A program made the translations under genes and the position numbers. The notes below the pieces were generated by a model. That model was given only the letters and a program-made list of their open reading frames with translations, searched no databases and was not told the DNA's origin. Shown piece after piece: positions 1 through 10,908 of a stretch of 64,000 nt of DNA; within the stretch, counting starts at the first letter, position 1; each line of letters opens with the position of its first letter. This DNA comes from Pholiota molesta (lineage: Eukaryota > Basidiomycota > Agaricomycetes > Agaricales > Strophariaceae): the NCBI GenBank assembly GCA_014925825.1, contig JACGCK010000008.1, positions 186,001 through 250,000 of the forward strand. Direction: 5' to 3'.

Positions 1-1280
1 CCATTTCAATTGATCATCGGATGCCTTCATTCAGGCTTCAATCTGCTCTCAACTTTCCTTCCATAAGATGGCGACTAAGATATCCTGCCAGAAGGAGTCT
101 CATTCTATACTCTGGGTCGGATGTGATTGGCTAATCCAAAGTTCCAAGGCGTTATATGTTGGCATGTGAGTCCGAGGTCGATGGAAGCAACAACCAACAA
201 GTACGCACACATGATTATTATTGTGGGCCTTTGTGGGCGCGGAGTGGGCGCATGCTTATGATCCATTCTTTTTGTTTCAGACTGGTTAATCCTGGTCGAT
301 TTGGGTTAAACCTTGATTAATCCAAGAGAATACACGAGAGTAGTGGAAGTTGAGTTGAACAACTGAAGTATAGCTGCATCCTTCGAAAACGACGTTCAGG
401 TCCTGCTGAGGTAAGCGGCCGTCACAAAAGGCCATCAGCTGCCATCAGCCAAGCGTTTTGTGCCGACGCGCGCCGCCCGTGTTAAGCAGCCAGGCCAAGG
501 CAGCGCTCGCGCAACGCGCACTGCGCCGCTGATGCCCAATGCAATGGGCTATCAAGAGCGTTTTAATTTTCCGTGGAAACCACACTGCAGTGCAGGAGAG
601 AAAAAATGGAATTTGAATAGAATTAGATGCTCATACATAAGAATCAAATTTATGGCTGGGAGGGCATGGTGGGGGAACAGGGGAAATTTTTTTCGAAAAT
701 GAGGCGCATTTTTGCAAGGGGAGGCGCTCTCAAATGCCGCGCTTCAGCGCGAGGTGGCGTAGCAGCCGAGCATTGGCCGACAAGCTAGCAGGTGATGGGA
801 GGAGAGCACTAGTATTATTAGAAGAGCCGAAATGACATTCTCATACGTTTCAAAAGTGAACGTCGTTTATCCGGGTCGTCTCAGCTGCGCAGATTGATCT
901 GGCCATTTCTAGCGCTGGGATTGGCTGCAGGAGCATCCAAAAAGACGTTCACTCCATCAAAACGACGTTTACGGTGGGAAAAAAGACGTTCAGAGGGTGA
1001 CCAGGTCGGGACCGGCCATGCCGCCGTGATGCGCACGGAATTTTCATGGTGCATCACGGAAAAAGACTGTTCTTAGGGCCCTAAGGCTTTTCCACCTATG
1101 CAAAAACCTACCTAGAGGTGAATTGGGGCCTTTCTCTGGCCTCTCTAGTCTCAATTTTCTTGTATATATATACATTGCACACAATTCAAAATGAAAACAA
1201 AAAATTATATTCAATTCTGTCTAATGTATCAAGAGCTTTTTACTAAGTACATAAATGAAGGGGATGGTCAAAGAGGCGCG
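1..1280. other. gene-poor leading region
   Basis: No reading frame here looks like a conserved protein. The stretch is AT-moderate and holds several copies of a short motif (AACGACGTTC and variants, listed separately). It could be relic mobile-element sequence or long intergenic DNA. I see nothing else to annotate. Confidence 0.5.
388..991. repeat. dispersed AACGACGTTC motif, group 1
   Basis: Exact AACGACGTTC at 388-397 and its reverse complement GAACGTCGTT at 858-867. One- or two-base variants lie at 942-950 and 983-991 (AAGACGTTC) and 961-970 (AACGACGTTT). Most are preceded by a run of A. The copies are in unrelated flanking sequence, so they are dispersed and not tandem. The function is unknown; binding site or element-end repeat are both possible. 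Confidence 0.6.
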
Positions 1281-2000
1281 TTAACACCAGCGACGCTCTT
1301 CGCCGCGCAGGCGTCCGCTGGGAGCTTCCACTGCTTGGCACGCGCCGGTTTTGGTGAGATACGTCTCGAGCCCCCGGATCAACACTCGCCTTCGCGCTGC
1401 ACGTCCTGCACCAGCGGCATCTGCCTGAGCTCGGCGGCCTTCTGAACGCGCCACGCCGCCACGTCCTCCACGAGCGCGTGCGTCTCGTTCGCGATCAGGG
1501 CGTCCGGCTGGTCGAACCTCTTTTCGTGCCGCTCGACAATCCTGTTGCGCTTCGCCGCGATCGCGGCCGCCTGCTCCGCTTCCGTCAGGGACTCGATCTG
1601 GCTGGCGGCGGCGGCGGCGGATGTGGGTGTGTCCTGGGTGTTCGTGCTGGCGTCGACGGCGGCGGGCTGCGGCTTGTCGACGCCGAGGTCGGAACACGTC
1701 GAGGTCGAGGTCGTCGCCCGCCGGCGGGCCCAAGAGCGAAGTGGCCGCGACAGAGGCGGCGGCGCGCATCACCTCTGCGGATGCAGCAGGCGTCGCGGAC
1801 TTGGGCTGCTCAGCGGGCGCGGGCGCGGGCGCGTGTGTAGGTGTCCAGCGCCTCCGCGGCCGTGGGCTCTTCGACGACGACAACCTCCAGCGAGGCGGCG
1901 GGGTCGTCGAGCATGAGTGCGGCCGAGGCGGAGAGGACGACCGCGGCGGGGCAAGGTGCATGAGGTGCAGGGCGCGGTGCACGTTGGGTGCACGCGTGGT
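1281..2000 (-). pseudogene. broken GC-rich reading frame, unidentified
   Basis: Three minus-strand frames in succession look protein-coding by GC-rich third positions and composition, but none is open throughout. A hydrophobic-acidic part (LEVVVVEEPTAAEALDTY) passes into an Ala/Pro-rich part, then into a charged, helix-prone part (VERHEKRFDQPDALIANETH) of coiled-coil character near 1400-1560, then into RGLETYLTKTG and a stop at 1281-1283. Changes of frame fall near 1825, 1690 and 1380. Two of them need two missing bases or one extra base, unlike the single-base breaks elsewhere in the window. I do not recognise the family. It may be a gene with sequence errors, or a decayed copy; the surrounding repeats favour decay. 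Start not defined. Confidence 0.35.
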
Positions 2001-2810
2001 TCGCCGGCGACGCGCGTTTCGTCCGCCCAGCTGTCGTCCAGTCCACGTTGTCGCGAGTTTGCTCAGTGTGGATCGACGAGGTCGTTGGCAGCTGGGCAGC
2101 CCTTGTTGGGGAGATGGCGGCAGCTGCAGCGCCGTACCTGCGGCGCATCGTCAGCAACATAAATGGGTGGGGGAAATGAACGTACCTGGCTCTCACAAAG
2201 GGCGAGCCACCGCCCTCCTCGCGGCCATTACTCCCATCCCCATCGTCTTCTATCGCTTCAGTGCGCGCGCGTGTGTGTCGTAGGGGGAATGGTCCACATC
2301 CCTCCAGCAGCGAGGTAGAGACAGAGGAGCGCGGGGCGGCTGGCAAGGCGAGTTTGGTCGTTGCAGAGCAAGAGCCGCGCGTCATTTTTCGGTGACTAAC
2401 CGGGGAACGGCAGGGAGCGGCACCCCGGGCTGCGACGGCGTTCAGAGTCAACAAGCGTCTACTCTGTCACCTTCTCGCGCGCAACACCCGCGAAAAGCGT
2501 GACAACGACGTTCATCACATACACGTGATTCAGGGACGTTCACTCCCGCTCGGCAGCCATCACGGCCATCAATCCCCCGCCAAAACCTGCCGAGGCACGT
2601 GCCGTGAACGTCGTTCTCCCGAGAGAAGTAGTTACACAGTAGTAGTACTGACAGTGAAAGCGCTCACGTGGTAAAACACTTGAACGATCAATTCACTACG
2701 CAGCCGCTGCACCAACTCTCACTCATTCCACCGCCTTCAACTCCCTTCCATCATCCACCAACCTTCCCTCCAAATCCACCCAGCCCAGGATCGCCTTCCA
2801 CACCACCTCC
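2001..2810. other. intergenic region upstream of the ZNF830-like gene
   Basis: No supported gene. It holds the second cluster of the AACGACGTTC motif just upstream of the ZNF830-like gene, and a CT-rich 5' leader before its ATG. Reading frames on both strands here are low-complexity and unlike known proteins. Confidence 0.5.
2504..2615. repeat. dispersed AACGACGTTC motif, group 2
   Basis: Exact AACGACGTTC at 2504-2513, a shorter GGACGTTC at 2534-2541, and the reverse complement GAACGTCGTT at 2606-2615. The two exact copies point towards each other, about 100 bp apart, some 200-300 bp before the ZNF830-like start codon. Confidence 0.6.
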
Positions 2811-3683
2811 ATGGCAGACGTCCGCGCCCTCCTGAAAGCCAAACGCCAAGAAGCGCGCATCTCGCACCCATACGCCACCTACACCACCGCCGGGCAGCTG
2901 AAATGCACCGTCTGCGGCGCCGTCGTCAAGCACGCCTCCGCATGGGAGGGCCACCTCGGCAGCAAGCTGCACCGCACGAACGTCGTGCGGATGCGCGAGG
3001 AGGAGAGGCGGCAGCGCGAGCTGCAAGCACAGCAGGCGCAGGCGCAGGAGGAGGATGAAGAAGAGGGAGAGGAGGAGGAGAGCGTGGCACGCGAACCGAA
3101 AGCGGACATCGCAGGCAAACGCAAAGCCGCCGCAGGCGTCTCAGAAACGCCAGCCGAGAAGAAAAGGAAGGTCGAGGCGCAACCGAAAGGGTTCCCGCAA
3201 GACTTCTTCTCGGACCCATCGCGTGCACCCGCATCCTTGCTCTCCCCGGCCTCCGATGAGGAGGACGAAGGCGAAGACGCAGAAGCACCACCAGCGGCAC
3301 CGCCCAGCACCAGCACCAGCACTACCGTCGTCGATCTGGAATACGAGCGCTTCCAACGAGAGCTCCTCATGAGCAGCACCTCCGATCCCACTGAAATGTA
3401 CGCCCGCGCCACTGTGGCCGCCGAGCCAGTCCCAGCCTCCGCAGAGATCGCTGGCTTCCCGCCCACTGAGCCCGAAGCAGCCGAGCCCGAGCCACCCAAG
3501 CTTACCGAGGACGAGATCCGGCGGAAGCGCGAGGAGGACGAACGAGAGCTCATCATGGACCGGCTGCTAGAAGAAGAGCGGGCGCAAGAAGACGCTGACA
3601 CGCGCGTTCTACTACTAAAAACAAAACTCGACAATCTACGCCGAAAACGAGAGCTGGCGAAAGCCAGCAAGGCGCCAAAGTGA
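2811..3683 (+). CDS. ZNF830/CCDC16-like zinc finger protein
   Basis: A single-exon gene for 290 residues. The N-terminus carries one C2H2 (matrin-like) zinc finger with C32, C35, H48 and H54 inside the conserved context LKCTVCGAVVKHASAWEGHL. An acidic linker, a basic nuclear-localisation-like stretch and a C-terminal charged coiled coil (about 230-285, EEDERELIMDRLLEEE) follow. This layout is that of ZNF830, which in animals associates with spliceosomal complexes; a nuclear RNA-processing role is inferred from the family. The ATG at 2811 follows a CT-rich leader and is the first in frame. The gene reads without interruption. It converges on COX10, with only 27 bp between stop codons. Confidence 0.85.
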   Translation: MADVRALLKAKRQEARISHPYATYTTAGQLKCTVCGAVVKHASAWEGHLGSKLHRTNVVRMREEERRQRELQAQQAQAQEEDEEEGEEEESVAREPKADIAGKRKAAAGVSETPAEKKRKVEAQPKGFPQDFFSDPSRAPASLLSPASDEEDEGEDAEAPPAAPPSTSTSTTVVDLEYERFQRELLMSSTSDPTEMYARATVAAEPVPASAEIAGFPPTEPEAAEPEPPKLTEDEIRRKREEDERELIMDRLLEEERAQEDADTRVLLLKTKLDNLRRKRELAKASKAPK

Positions 3684-3710
3684 GAGGCAGGTGCATATTA
3701 AATTGTTTGT

Positions 3711-4936
3711 TTATAATACAGTTTTTATCTCATTAACGGTCGCAGTGCTTAATACTTGATCGTCTTCCTGAGTTGTCTCTACTTGCGCCTGCTTTGAAAT
3801 TCCCAACCACTCGAGCCATTCCATGCCCTGCTTATGGAACATCATCAACCCCATCACGACTGGCAGGTACCACAAACTGTGCTGGAAGACGACCCTCGCC
3901 TCTTTTTCGCCGCCTGTGCGCCAGAACCGCCATGCCGCGCGTACGCAGATGAGGTTCAGCGGTAAGGAGGTCAGCGCGAACATCCATGTGGTAAGACCGG
4001 AAAGGGGAAAGAGAATGGAACAGACAGGGACGAGGAGGGTGGCGTGGCGGAGGGAGACGAGGGCATTTTTCGGTGGGGAGAGAACGGATAGCATGCGATA
4101 TCCAGCTTGTGCATATGAATCGCGTACGATATATGAAAGTGAATTGAAGTGAGGGAACTGCCAGCTGAAAAGCAGCATAAAGAATGCGAGGGGCGCAAGA
4201 GGATTGTCGACCAAGGCTAGATCGACGGGTGCGCCAGTGGTCAAGAATGACGGCAAGAAATAATGGACGGGATAGCTGGCCGACGGGAAGAGTTGGCCAC
4301 CGCAGGCGGTCCAGCCCATCAGAGGCGGCAGAGCGCCCACGACTGCGCCCACCCAGGTGTTGTATATACTTCTCCGCTTCATCCAAGTATACAGCCCGGC
4401 GTAGAGTGCAATATTAGCTGCTCCCAAGCACGCGGTTGTAGGGCCGACCATGGTCCAGAGCAGCGCGGGCCCTGCTATGCCCGTGGCAATAGCGAAGCCG
4501 GTGGCGTGCATGGGGGTGATTGCCCTGCGGACGAGGGGGCGCGTGCGGGTGCGTGTCATCTGTGCGTCAAAGGGGACCTCCTGGATCTGGTTGAGCGCAT
4601 TGGCGGATGCGGAGCAGAGGGTGGTACCGAGCGCGGTCGAGAGCAGGACGGGCATCGTGGCCGGCAGGGGGAGAGGGCGACGCCGGACATGGCGGTGAGG
4701 ACGACGAGGGTGGTGAGGCGCGACTTTGCGAGCTGGCCATATATTTTCACGAGCTTAGTGGGAGACGGGGCGTCGATGGTGCGGAAGGACGCGAGCGACG
4801 CGGACGGTGGCTGCGGGGCATAGGCGGAGTCTGTGGTGAACCTGGGTGTGGTGGGTGCCCAGTGGGCATTGTGGAAGAAGAAGGAGGCGAAGGAGGTGCT
4901 CGGGAGGCGGCGGGGGATGCGGACGGGCATTGCCAT
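3711..4936 (-). CDS. protoheme IX farnesyltransferase (heme O synthase), frame broken once
   Basis: Mitochondrial inner-membrane UbiA-family prenyltransferase that farnesylates heme B to heme O for cytochrome c oxidase. The protein is about 408 residues: a presequence-like Arg/Pro-rich N-terminus, then KLVKIYGQLAKSRLTTLVVL, the first Asp-rich-motif region ALNQIQEVPFDAQMTRTRTR (N-x3-D-x2-D type), several membrane segments, and WQFPHFNSLSY near the second motif. The frame breaks at a run of five G on the plus strand (4667-4671): one more base would join GVALSP to LPATMPVLLS exactly as in homologues. No splice sites could explain the change. I start at the ATG at 4936 (MAMPVR); a longer frame begins only with GTG. 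Divergent from U1-70K. Confidence 0.85.
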
Positions 4937-5040
4937 TGCACAGTGGAACACTCTCCGCCGCGAAGAGCGGTTCACGCGGAGTTTGAAAAAGAACAGCCGC
5001 CCGTGCGCGAGTCAGGGCAGTGCTCTCATCCCTCCCCACC
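4937..5040. promoter_or_regulatory. divergent promoter region, COX10 / U1-70K
   Basis: 104 bp separate the two start codons, so both transcripts must initiate here or within each other's 5' leader. No clear TATA element is visible. Confidence 0.5.
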
Positions 5041-6484
5041 ATGCCTGGCACTCATCTCCTCCCCCCCAATCTCCTCAAGCTCTTCGCCCCCAGGCCCCCC
5101 CTCCCCTATGTCCGCCCCATCGACCGCGACATTGACCGCATCCGCAAAAAGGAAGTCTCTGGCGTCGCCGACATCCTCGCACGCTTGAAAGAGGCCAACA
5201 CCGATCTCTCTTCAATGCCGACGCTGCCGAGGCCATGGAAGAGGGCGAAGAGCCCGTCTTCACCCATGCAGAAGAGACAAAACGTCAGATAAGACGCGAA
5301 GAGCGCAAAGCAAAGAGGACCGAAGAGTACAAAATTGCAAAGGAACTTGTTGTCTCCATCCTCTTCGCTCTTTGCTACCCCGTAACTGACCCATCCTGTC
5401 CAGATAAACCTGCGGACGATCCAGAGGCTATTGGAGATCCTTACAAGACCCTGTTTATTTCGCGTCTGGTAACAGATTACCGTCTTTTTCCCGCTCGTCA
5501 ACATACTAAACTAGCTGACACTTGATAGCACAAAACCGCCACCGAGACCGATCTCAGGCGTGAATTCGAAGGCTATGGTACCATCGAACGGGTGAGAATG
5601 TCCGCGACAAGAAAAGCCGCAGTCGAGGATACGCATTCATCGTTTATGAGCGCGAGCGTGATATGAAAGGTCCGCAGCGCCCATCCGCATTCATTCACCA
5701 TATTTCATCACAATAGCTGACCTACCCTATCCTTCTAGCTGCATACAAGGAGTCCGACGGCTTACAAATAATGGGTAAGAGGATTCTCGTTGACGTTGAA
5801 CGCGGCAGGACCGTTCGCGGCTGGAAACCACGTCGTCTCGGCGGAGGTCTCGGCGGTCGTCCCAAACGAGTCGAACCCGTAGCAGCTCCTCCCCCAAGAG
5901 GAGGTGGTATGCGAGGAGGTGGTATGGGCGGTGGTGATCGAAGAGGCGGTTTCGGTGACCGAGGCGGGGGCTTCAGAGGTGGCCGCGGAGGGTTTGGCGG
6001 AGGACGTGGCGGCTTCGGTGGCGACCGGCCCGGTTTCGGAGGCGACCGAGGCGGGTTCGGCGGCGGCGGCGGCGACAGAGGCTACGGCGGTGATCGCGGC
6101 GGAGGAGGCGGGTTCCGCGGTGGCTTTGGCGGCGGCGACAGTGGCTACAGAGGCGGAGGTGGCGGCGGCTTCCGTGGAGGAAGAGATGAACGACCTCCAG
6201 GTGGAGGATTCGGGTATGCAAATTCCGTCAACCTACAGTATGTTCCTAATATCATCTTTTACAGTGGGCGCCCACCCAGCGGTGGCGGGATTGGCTTCCA
6301 TGGTAACGGCGGGTTCGGTGATGCGCCTCCAAACGGCTTCGGACCTCCTCAAGCAGGTCCAGGCGGCTTTGGCGGCCCTCCTCCAGGCGGGATGCCAGGC
6401 GGTGGTGCAGGATTCAGAGGGGACCTCAAACGCGAAGGTCCGGGTGGGTATGATGACCGCGATGCAAAGCGGCCGCGGTACTAG
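5041..6484 (+). CDS. U1 small nuclear ribonucleoprotein 70 kDa
   Basis: Binds stem-loop I of U1 snRNA and helps recognise 5' splice sites. Five exons encode about 403 residues once three apparent one-base gaps are allowed (about 5212, 5345 and 5599). The N-terminus [19 protein letters not shown] is the U1-70K signature. It continues into [20 protein letters not shown], the RRM (RNP2 LFISRL, RNP1 RGYAFIVY), and [20 protein letters not shown]. Introns lie at about 5349-5403, 5469-5528, 5670-5738 and 6214-6264; the last is 51 bp and in frame. The C-terminus is Gly/Arg-rich (RGG-like, about 250-400) instead of the Arg/Ser tail of animal U1-70K. Each gap, when filled, restores family sequence, for example KETYKP and ERVRIVRDKK. 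Divergent from COX10. Confidence 0.85.
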
Positions 6485-8132
6485 GGTGCTCATGTTTTCG
6501 GTGTCGCTTTTGCTTGGAAGGTATTGGCCGCCTCGATGCTCCTCGGTTGAACCTTTCAAGCCATAGCCGTTTACAATGGGTGGATCGTTGTTTATTGGTT
6601 CAAGTATTCCCCAGGTGTTGTTTTAATATCTCTTCCTTTCTTTCGTTTTCGTAAGTATATTATTTTGGATCCCCTCACTGGTGATCTAGCGTGCATTTGT
6701 TATGGCAAGGTGTTTCATTTTACTTTTATGTGAATCTCAACTGCTTGACTTTGCAGCCATTCCTGACATGTATGCCAACAAGATGCCGCCGATTTAGACT
6801 GCCTGCTGCTAACCCTTGGCTAACCCCTCTGATAGGCGGTCGGCGGACCGATGAATGTCCCAGTATGTACAGTTGCGGCTTGGCCCGGAAGAGATGCAGC
6901 CGTGCATGTGTGGGCGGGGGCCGGGTTACGTATATAGATAGAGACATGCATGTTCGGACCGCACCCTGCATGGAATACGTGCTCGCTTAAATCTTCCTCA
7001 CCCGCCACGCGAGGGCGCTTACCGGTTATTCAATTATTCCTGTCAGACCTTGTCTGTTCATCGATGACTGAAAATGGAAAGTGTGGGCTCCCGCACCTCT
7101 TTTGACCATATCAAACTCTATTTTACCTCTCGAACTCTATTCTGTGTCAACAGACACTTTGACGATAAGCCGTTTTTCGCGCAGCAGATGCTGTGGATAC
7201 CTCGGAAAACGTGTGGAAACGGAAGCATGCCTGCACCTGAAGCGTCCGCGCGCCGCCCTGCGCCGCCCCGGCCGTGTTTTGGCTGGCCAGATCTAGTGGT
7301 CAGGGACAACTCGTGAAAGCAACGTGAATGGAGGAGGTCTCTGATGTCTTGGGTAGCAACACCCGTGGACCTCCCTGCTGAAGCTGCGCATGGACTGCTG
7401 TTCGAAGTCGACTCGGCAGACTCCGCGGGCGATGATCTCATGACAGTCGACACATGGCCAGGCCTCGCAGATCCATCGTGTTTTTTCAAGCTCCTACCCA
7501 CCCCGCCAGGCCCGCCAGCTACCGCTTCCGCCTTCGCGCACTATCAGATATCTCCATCTACATTCTATCCCGCCAACCCCTCTCTTATTGCAGATCTGAT
7601 ATACTCTTCCCCACCGCGTCTCTTCTCTAATATTGCCTCAATTTAATCACGCTGTAGTACCGTGTAGGCCGCGTTCACAGTGCGATGCCTTCATGCCACA
7701 CGTTCAACAAAGCGCGAACCAAGTTGCGTTCGGCAACTTATCGTTACCTTGCCATCACGTTTCGTTCTCACTTGGAGTTCCTAGATCTGATCGACACCCA
7801 GTGCTAGGACTTTGAAACCAGATTCTGCTTTTAGTCAGGATTGCATTGCGCACATCCTAGCATTTCTACCTTCTCTTTTTTTTTCCCGTTTACTCATAAT
7901 CTGGGGCCTCTGTTTATTTCCCGGTCCATCATCTTTTCCTTCCAATTCTCCAACCACTCGTCGATCTTCCCGCCAAAGCCTCCACTGTCCCACTGACGCG
8001 TGGCCTACGGACGGAGACAGAACCCTATCTTAATTTCTGACTCCAAAGAGGATTTGCAAATAAGCAGGTAAAGGACGTCAGCAGTACCCCGCGCAATAAC
8101 CATCTCATTTTTTCTTTGATATAGACGATAAT
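6485..8132. other. long intergenic and 5' leader region
   Basis: About 1.65 kb without a supported gene. A few frames of 60-127 codons exist on both strands but match no family I know. The pyrimidine-rich last 300 bp look like promoter and leader for the homeodomain gene, whose relatives in mushrooms are developmentally regulated. Confidence 0.45.
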
Positions 8133-9840
8133 ATGACACAGAGTGACATATTCTCTCGGTACAGCCGGGCATCTCTCAGCCTCGATTCCGTCGGCAGCCA
8201 AACCGACGACGAGTCGAGCAATCCGTCACCCGCCTCTGCAACTGCCACGGACTCGCCGGTGAATGGATTCCCCGCCAGCGGTAGCACGCCCCCTCAAGGC
8301 GGCAACGACATCAAGCTCGAGGGCGAGAGCCACCCTTCCCCCCTTGGCCTGCAGAGCGTCGCGACCCCCGGAATGAAGGCTGGGAGGGAGAAACGGAAAC
8401 GGTCGCGTGTTACTTCCGAGCAACTTGCGCACCTCGAACGCGCTTTCCAAGCAGAGCGGAGTCCTACTGCCCATGACCGACGCGTTCTCAGTGCTTTTTT
8501 GGGGATGCACGAACGCCAGACTCAAATTTGGTTCCAGAATAGGCGAGTTACGCCATTCTTCTACCTCCTTGAAAATCCTTATCCCCGTCATATAGGCGAG
8601 CCAAAGCCAAAGTTCAGGATAGCAAGCAGGTAATTCAAGCAAAAGTCGCAGAGAAGTCTCCGAAAGCTACATCTGTCCCTTCTGCGCCATTCGACGCGGA
8701 GATCAAGATGATTCATGAAGATGGACGCAAGTATTTCGACGCGATATTTCAGGATCTAATCACTGACATATCCCTCGATTTAACAGCCGTGACTATTATC
8801 CCCTGCACTGATCTGACGATTGGAACTTGGCGACGCGTTTCGAGCGGCGAAAATACACACGACTTGGTGGCGTATGTGTGCGACGCCAAACGATGCTTGA
8901 ATTGGTTTATTCACTCGAATGGCTACGGATTCAAGATGGAAATCCCTTTCAACACCATCGCTGATACGGAGTTCGAGCTCCTTGAAGACCGCACGGCCTT
9001 AACCTGTTTCATCCTATCCCATCCTCCTATTTTCTATTTGGAAACGGTCTCTTCTCCCCTGGTCGACAAGCCAGCTGTTCGCACGTGGAAACGATGCTCA
9101 GATTGGACCGAGGGGCATCAAGCATCCACATCCTGCGCCACACAGTCGTCGGTTCGGAGACCCATCTTGCGAATGTATTGCGCAGTCTCCATTCCTCTGC
9201 AGGGGCCTTGAACATGGGATCCGCGCATCGACCTAACCGCGTGATGGCCTCTCCAATGGAACTTCAGCCACCGCCATTGGCGGCCCTCACCCGAGATGGG
9301 CCATCATATCAAGACACGGATATGAAGCCTGCTGATGCAGACATTCGCAGAGGGTCGCTGTATAGCACCCCGAATGATCGCCTTCCTCATGACCGCAGTG
9401 ACTTGCGGCCACCCCCGCACAGCGCCCCCGCGGCCTCTTTTTCTCGGGACAGCTTGATGCGTCCGCACGCGCACTATGACTCTGGCATGTATAATGGTTA
9501 CACGTCAACCGTCCAACAGCGTCCGGATGCCTCTGGTTATTCTGCGGTCCCTGCAGGTTTGGCTATGTACTCCCGACCATATCCGACCCAACCGCAGCCG
9601 TATTTCCACAATCTCCCGCCGCCGCCTCGCATGCTGCAGCCTTTCCAAGCAGAGGTGCCCCGTGCCGCTCGGCCAGTAGCTTTTCATACTCCCTCCCCCC
9701 CTCTCATGACCCCTAATTACGATTCGAACATGAATCGGGACCGACATCTTCCTAATCCTCACTACGAATCTCCTCAACCGATGCATGGCATGCCGGGCAT
9801 GATGTATGAGGTCGTAGAGAACAGCATGCATTCTAGGTAG
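8133..9840 (+). CDS. homeodomain transcription factor, hom2-like
   Basis: Two exons, about 551 residues. A homeodomain lies at about 87-146 (EQLAHLERAFQAERSPTAHD, QTQIWFQNRRAKAK) with helix-3 WFQNRR intact. A second conserved region follows (about 220-370: AYVCDAKRCLNWFIHSNGYG, GFKMEIPFN, WKRCSDWTEG, ILRHTVVGSETHL) that I associate with the agaricomycete hom2 family, and then a Pro/Met-rich tail. The only intron (8543-8595, 53 bp) is a GC-AG intron: AG|GCGAGT to ATATAG, splitting the homeodomain inside NRR. One apparent missing base at about 9118-9125 is needed to pass from WTEGHQA to IHILRH. In Schizophyllum, hom2 acts in fruiting development; the same role here is inferred. Confidence 0.8.
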
Positions 9841-10192
9841 GCTTTCTACATGTTCTGTGCTTTGATTTACTTTACAGTCGTTTATTGCGTGCTTCTCACT
9901 TGTAATGTGTCGAACAGTATTTTCCTACTTCTCTCGCGAACTGTCAACATATCTTCTTCCTGTCTTCCATTCTCTTGTGTTGTTCTGGGTATCCTCAATT
10001 TAGCCTATTAACAGACTCCTCTTCGTGTACGAGTATAATAAATAACAGTATACATCCAAACTATAGTGAAGGCCCATCGAAATATACGAGGATGCGTGCC
10101 TTGTGATGTTTCCCAAACCACTGCGTGGCTTCGCTTCTCTAAAGAAAATTAGAAAGCTAATATGAAGCCAATGGCGTCAAGCGGTATGTATT
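9841..10192. other. 3' intergenic region
   Basis: 352 bp between convergent genes, T-rich, presumably the 3' untranslated regions of the homeodomain gene and TIM13. Nothing else seen. Confidence 0.5.
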
Positions 10193-10747
10193 TTATAGGG
10201 ATAGTGGTGAGTCCCTTGCCTCCCTCTCTTTGCCAATTCTAGTGGTATATGTACGGCTGACAATGGTGACTGGATGAGAAACAAAGTGAGCGACGCAAGT
10301 TATAGGAGTGGTAATTCTCGAAAGAAGACGTACAAGCATCCAAATATCGGTCTAGGCACCTCGACAGACAGGTCTAATACAAACAATAAGATGACCATTA
10401 TTATAACAACGTTGGCATAAGTAGTAGGCACTTGCCTGCTCCGTGTTGGACAGAGAATCTCCAGGTTTTGTAACGCACTTGGCATAGCAGCTTTCGTTGG
10501 CTTTCTAGATATATCTCAAGTTGAACAGTGTGTTCTACGCAGGTTAAAGCAGATTCTTACATTCATCAACTCTTGTGCGTTTTGCAGAGCCATTTCTTGC
10601 CGAACAGCGTTCATCATGGCCTCTTTTCGGGCGGCCATGTCTAGAGCGAAATCACGGTAATTCAGCATGAGAAATTCCAAAAAGACAGCAGCGAAGATCC
10701 AGACCTGTCGGCGCAGCGGGCGTAGACTTGGAGAAAAAATCGGACAT
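10193..10747 (-). CDS. mitochondrial import inner membrane translocase subunit Tim13
   Basis: A small Tim chaperone of the intermembrane space that, as the Tim8-Tim13 hexamer, escorts hydrophobic precursors such as Tim23. Five short exons (about 10747-10705, 10640-10561, 10504-10436, 10373-10334, 10269-10193) join in frame to 102 residues, the normal family size. Seen: MSDFFSKSTPAAPT, EAMMNAVRQEMALQNAQELM, and both twin Cx3C motifs (CYAKC and CLSRC), then LDRYLDAFTIVSRTYTTRIG. The third intron is GC-AG (CAG|GCAAGT, donor at 10435-10434). The exons are so short that no single long frame marks the gene. No frame break. Divergent from JJJ1. Confidence 0.88.
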
Positions 10748-10908
10748 GGTCGTTCTGTGAGACGCGTTCGGCGCCAACGGAAATTTCGACGTCGGCGCGT
10801 TATGTAATGTCAGAATCACGTGCGCTGAATAGCTCGTAATCTACTATGCTACTACTTTAGTACTTTCCCAATACTTTTCAGCTGCTCGACAGCTGCTACC
10901 CTACTAAC
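10748..10908. promoter_or_regulatory. divergent promoter region, TIM13 / JJJ1
   Basis: 161 bp between start codons serve two housekeeping genes. No diagnostic core element is visible. Confidence 0.45.

Noticed and set aside
2879..3670. Minus-strand serine-rich frame of 263 codons
   Set aside because: Exact antisense of the ZNF830-like gene; serine arises from complement of acidic codons.
4973..4975. Longer COX10 start
   Set aside because: The first codon of the longer frame is GTG; the first ATG in frame is at 4936.
5149..5235. Intron to explain the first U1-70K frame change
   Set aside because: A GT...AG pair exists, but it would remove conserved-looking sequence ([17 protein letters not shown]); a missing base fits better.
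7344..7646. 100-codon plus-strand frame upstream of the homeodomain gene
   Set aside because: Begins with ATG but shows no conserved motif, and an overlapping antisense frame is equally long; insufficient support.
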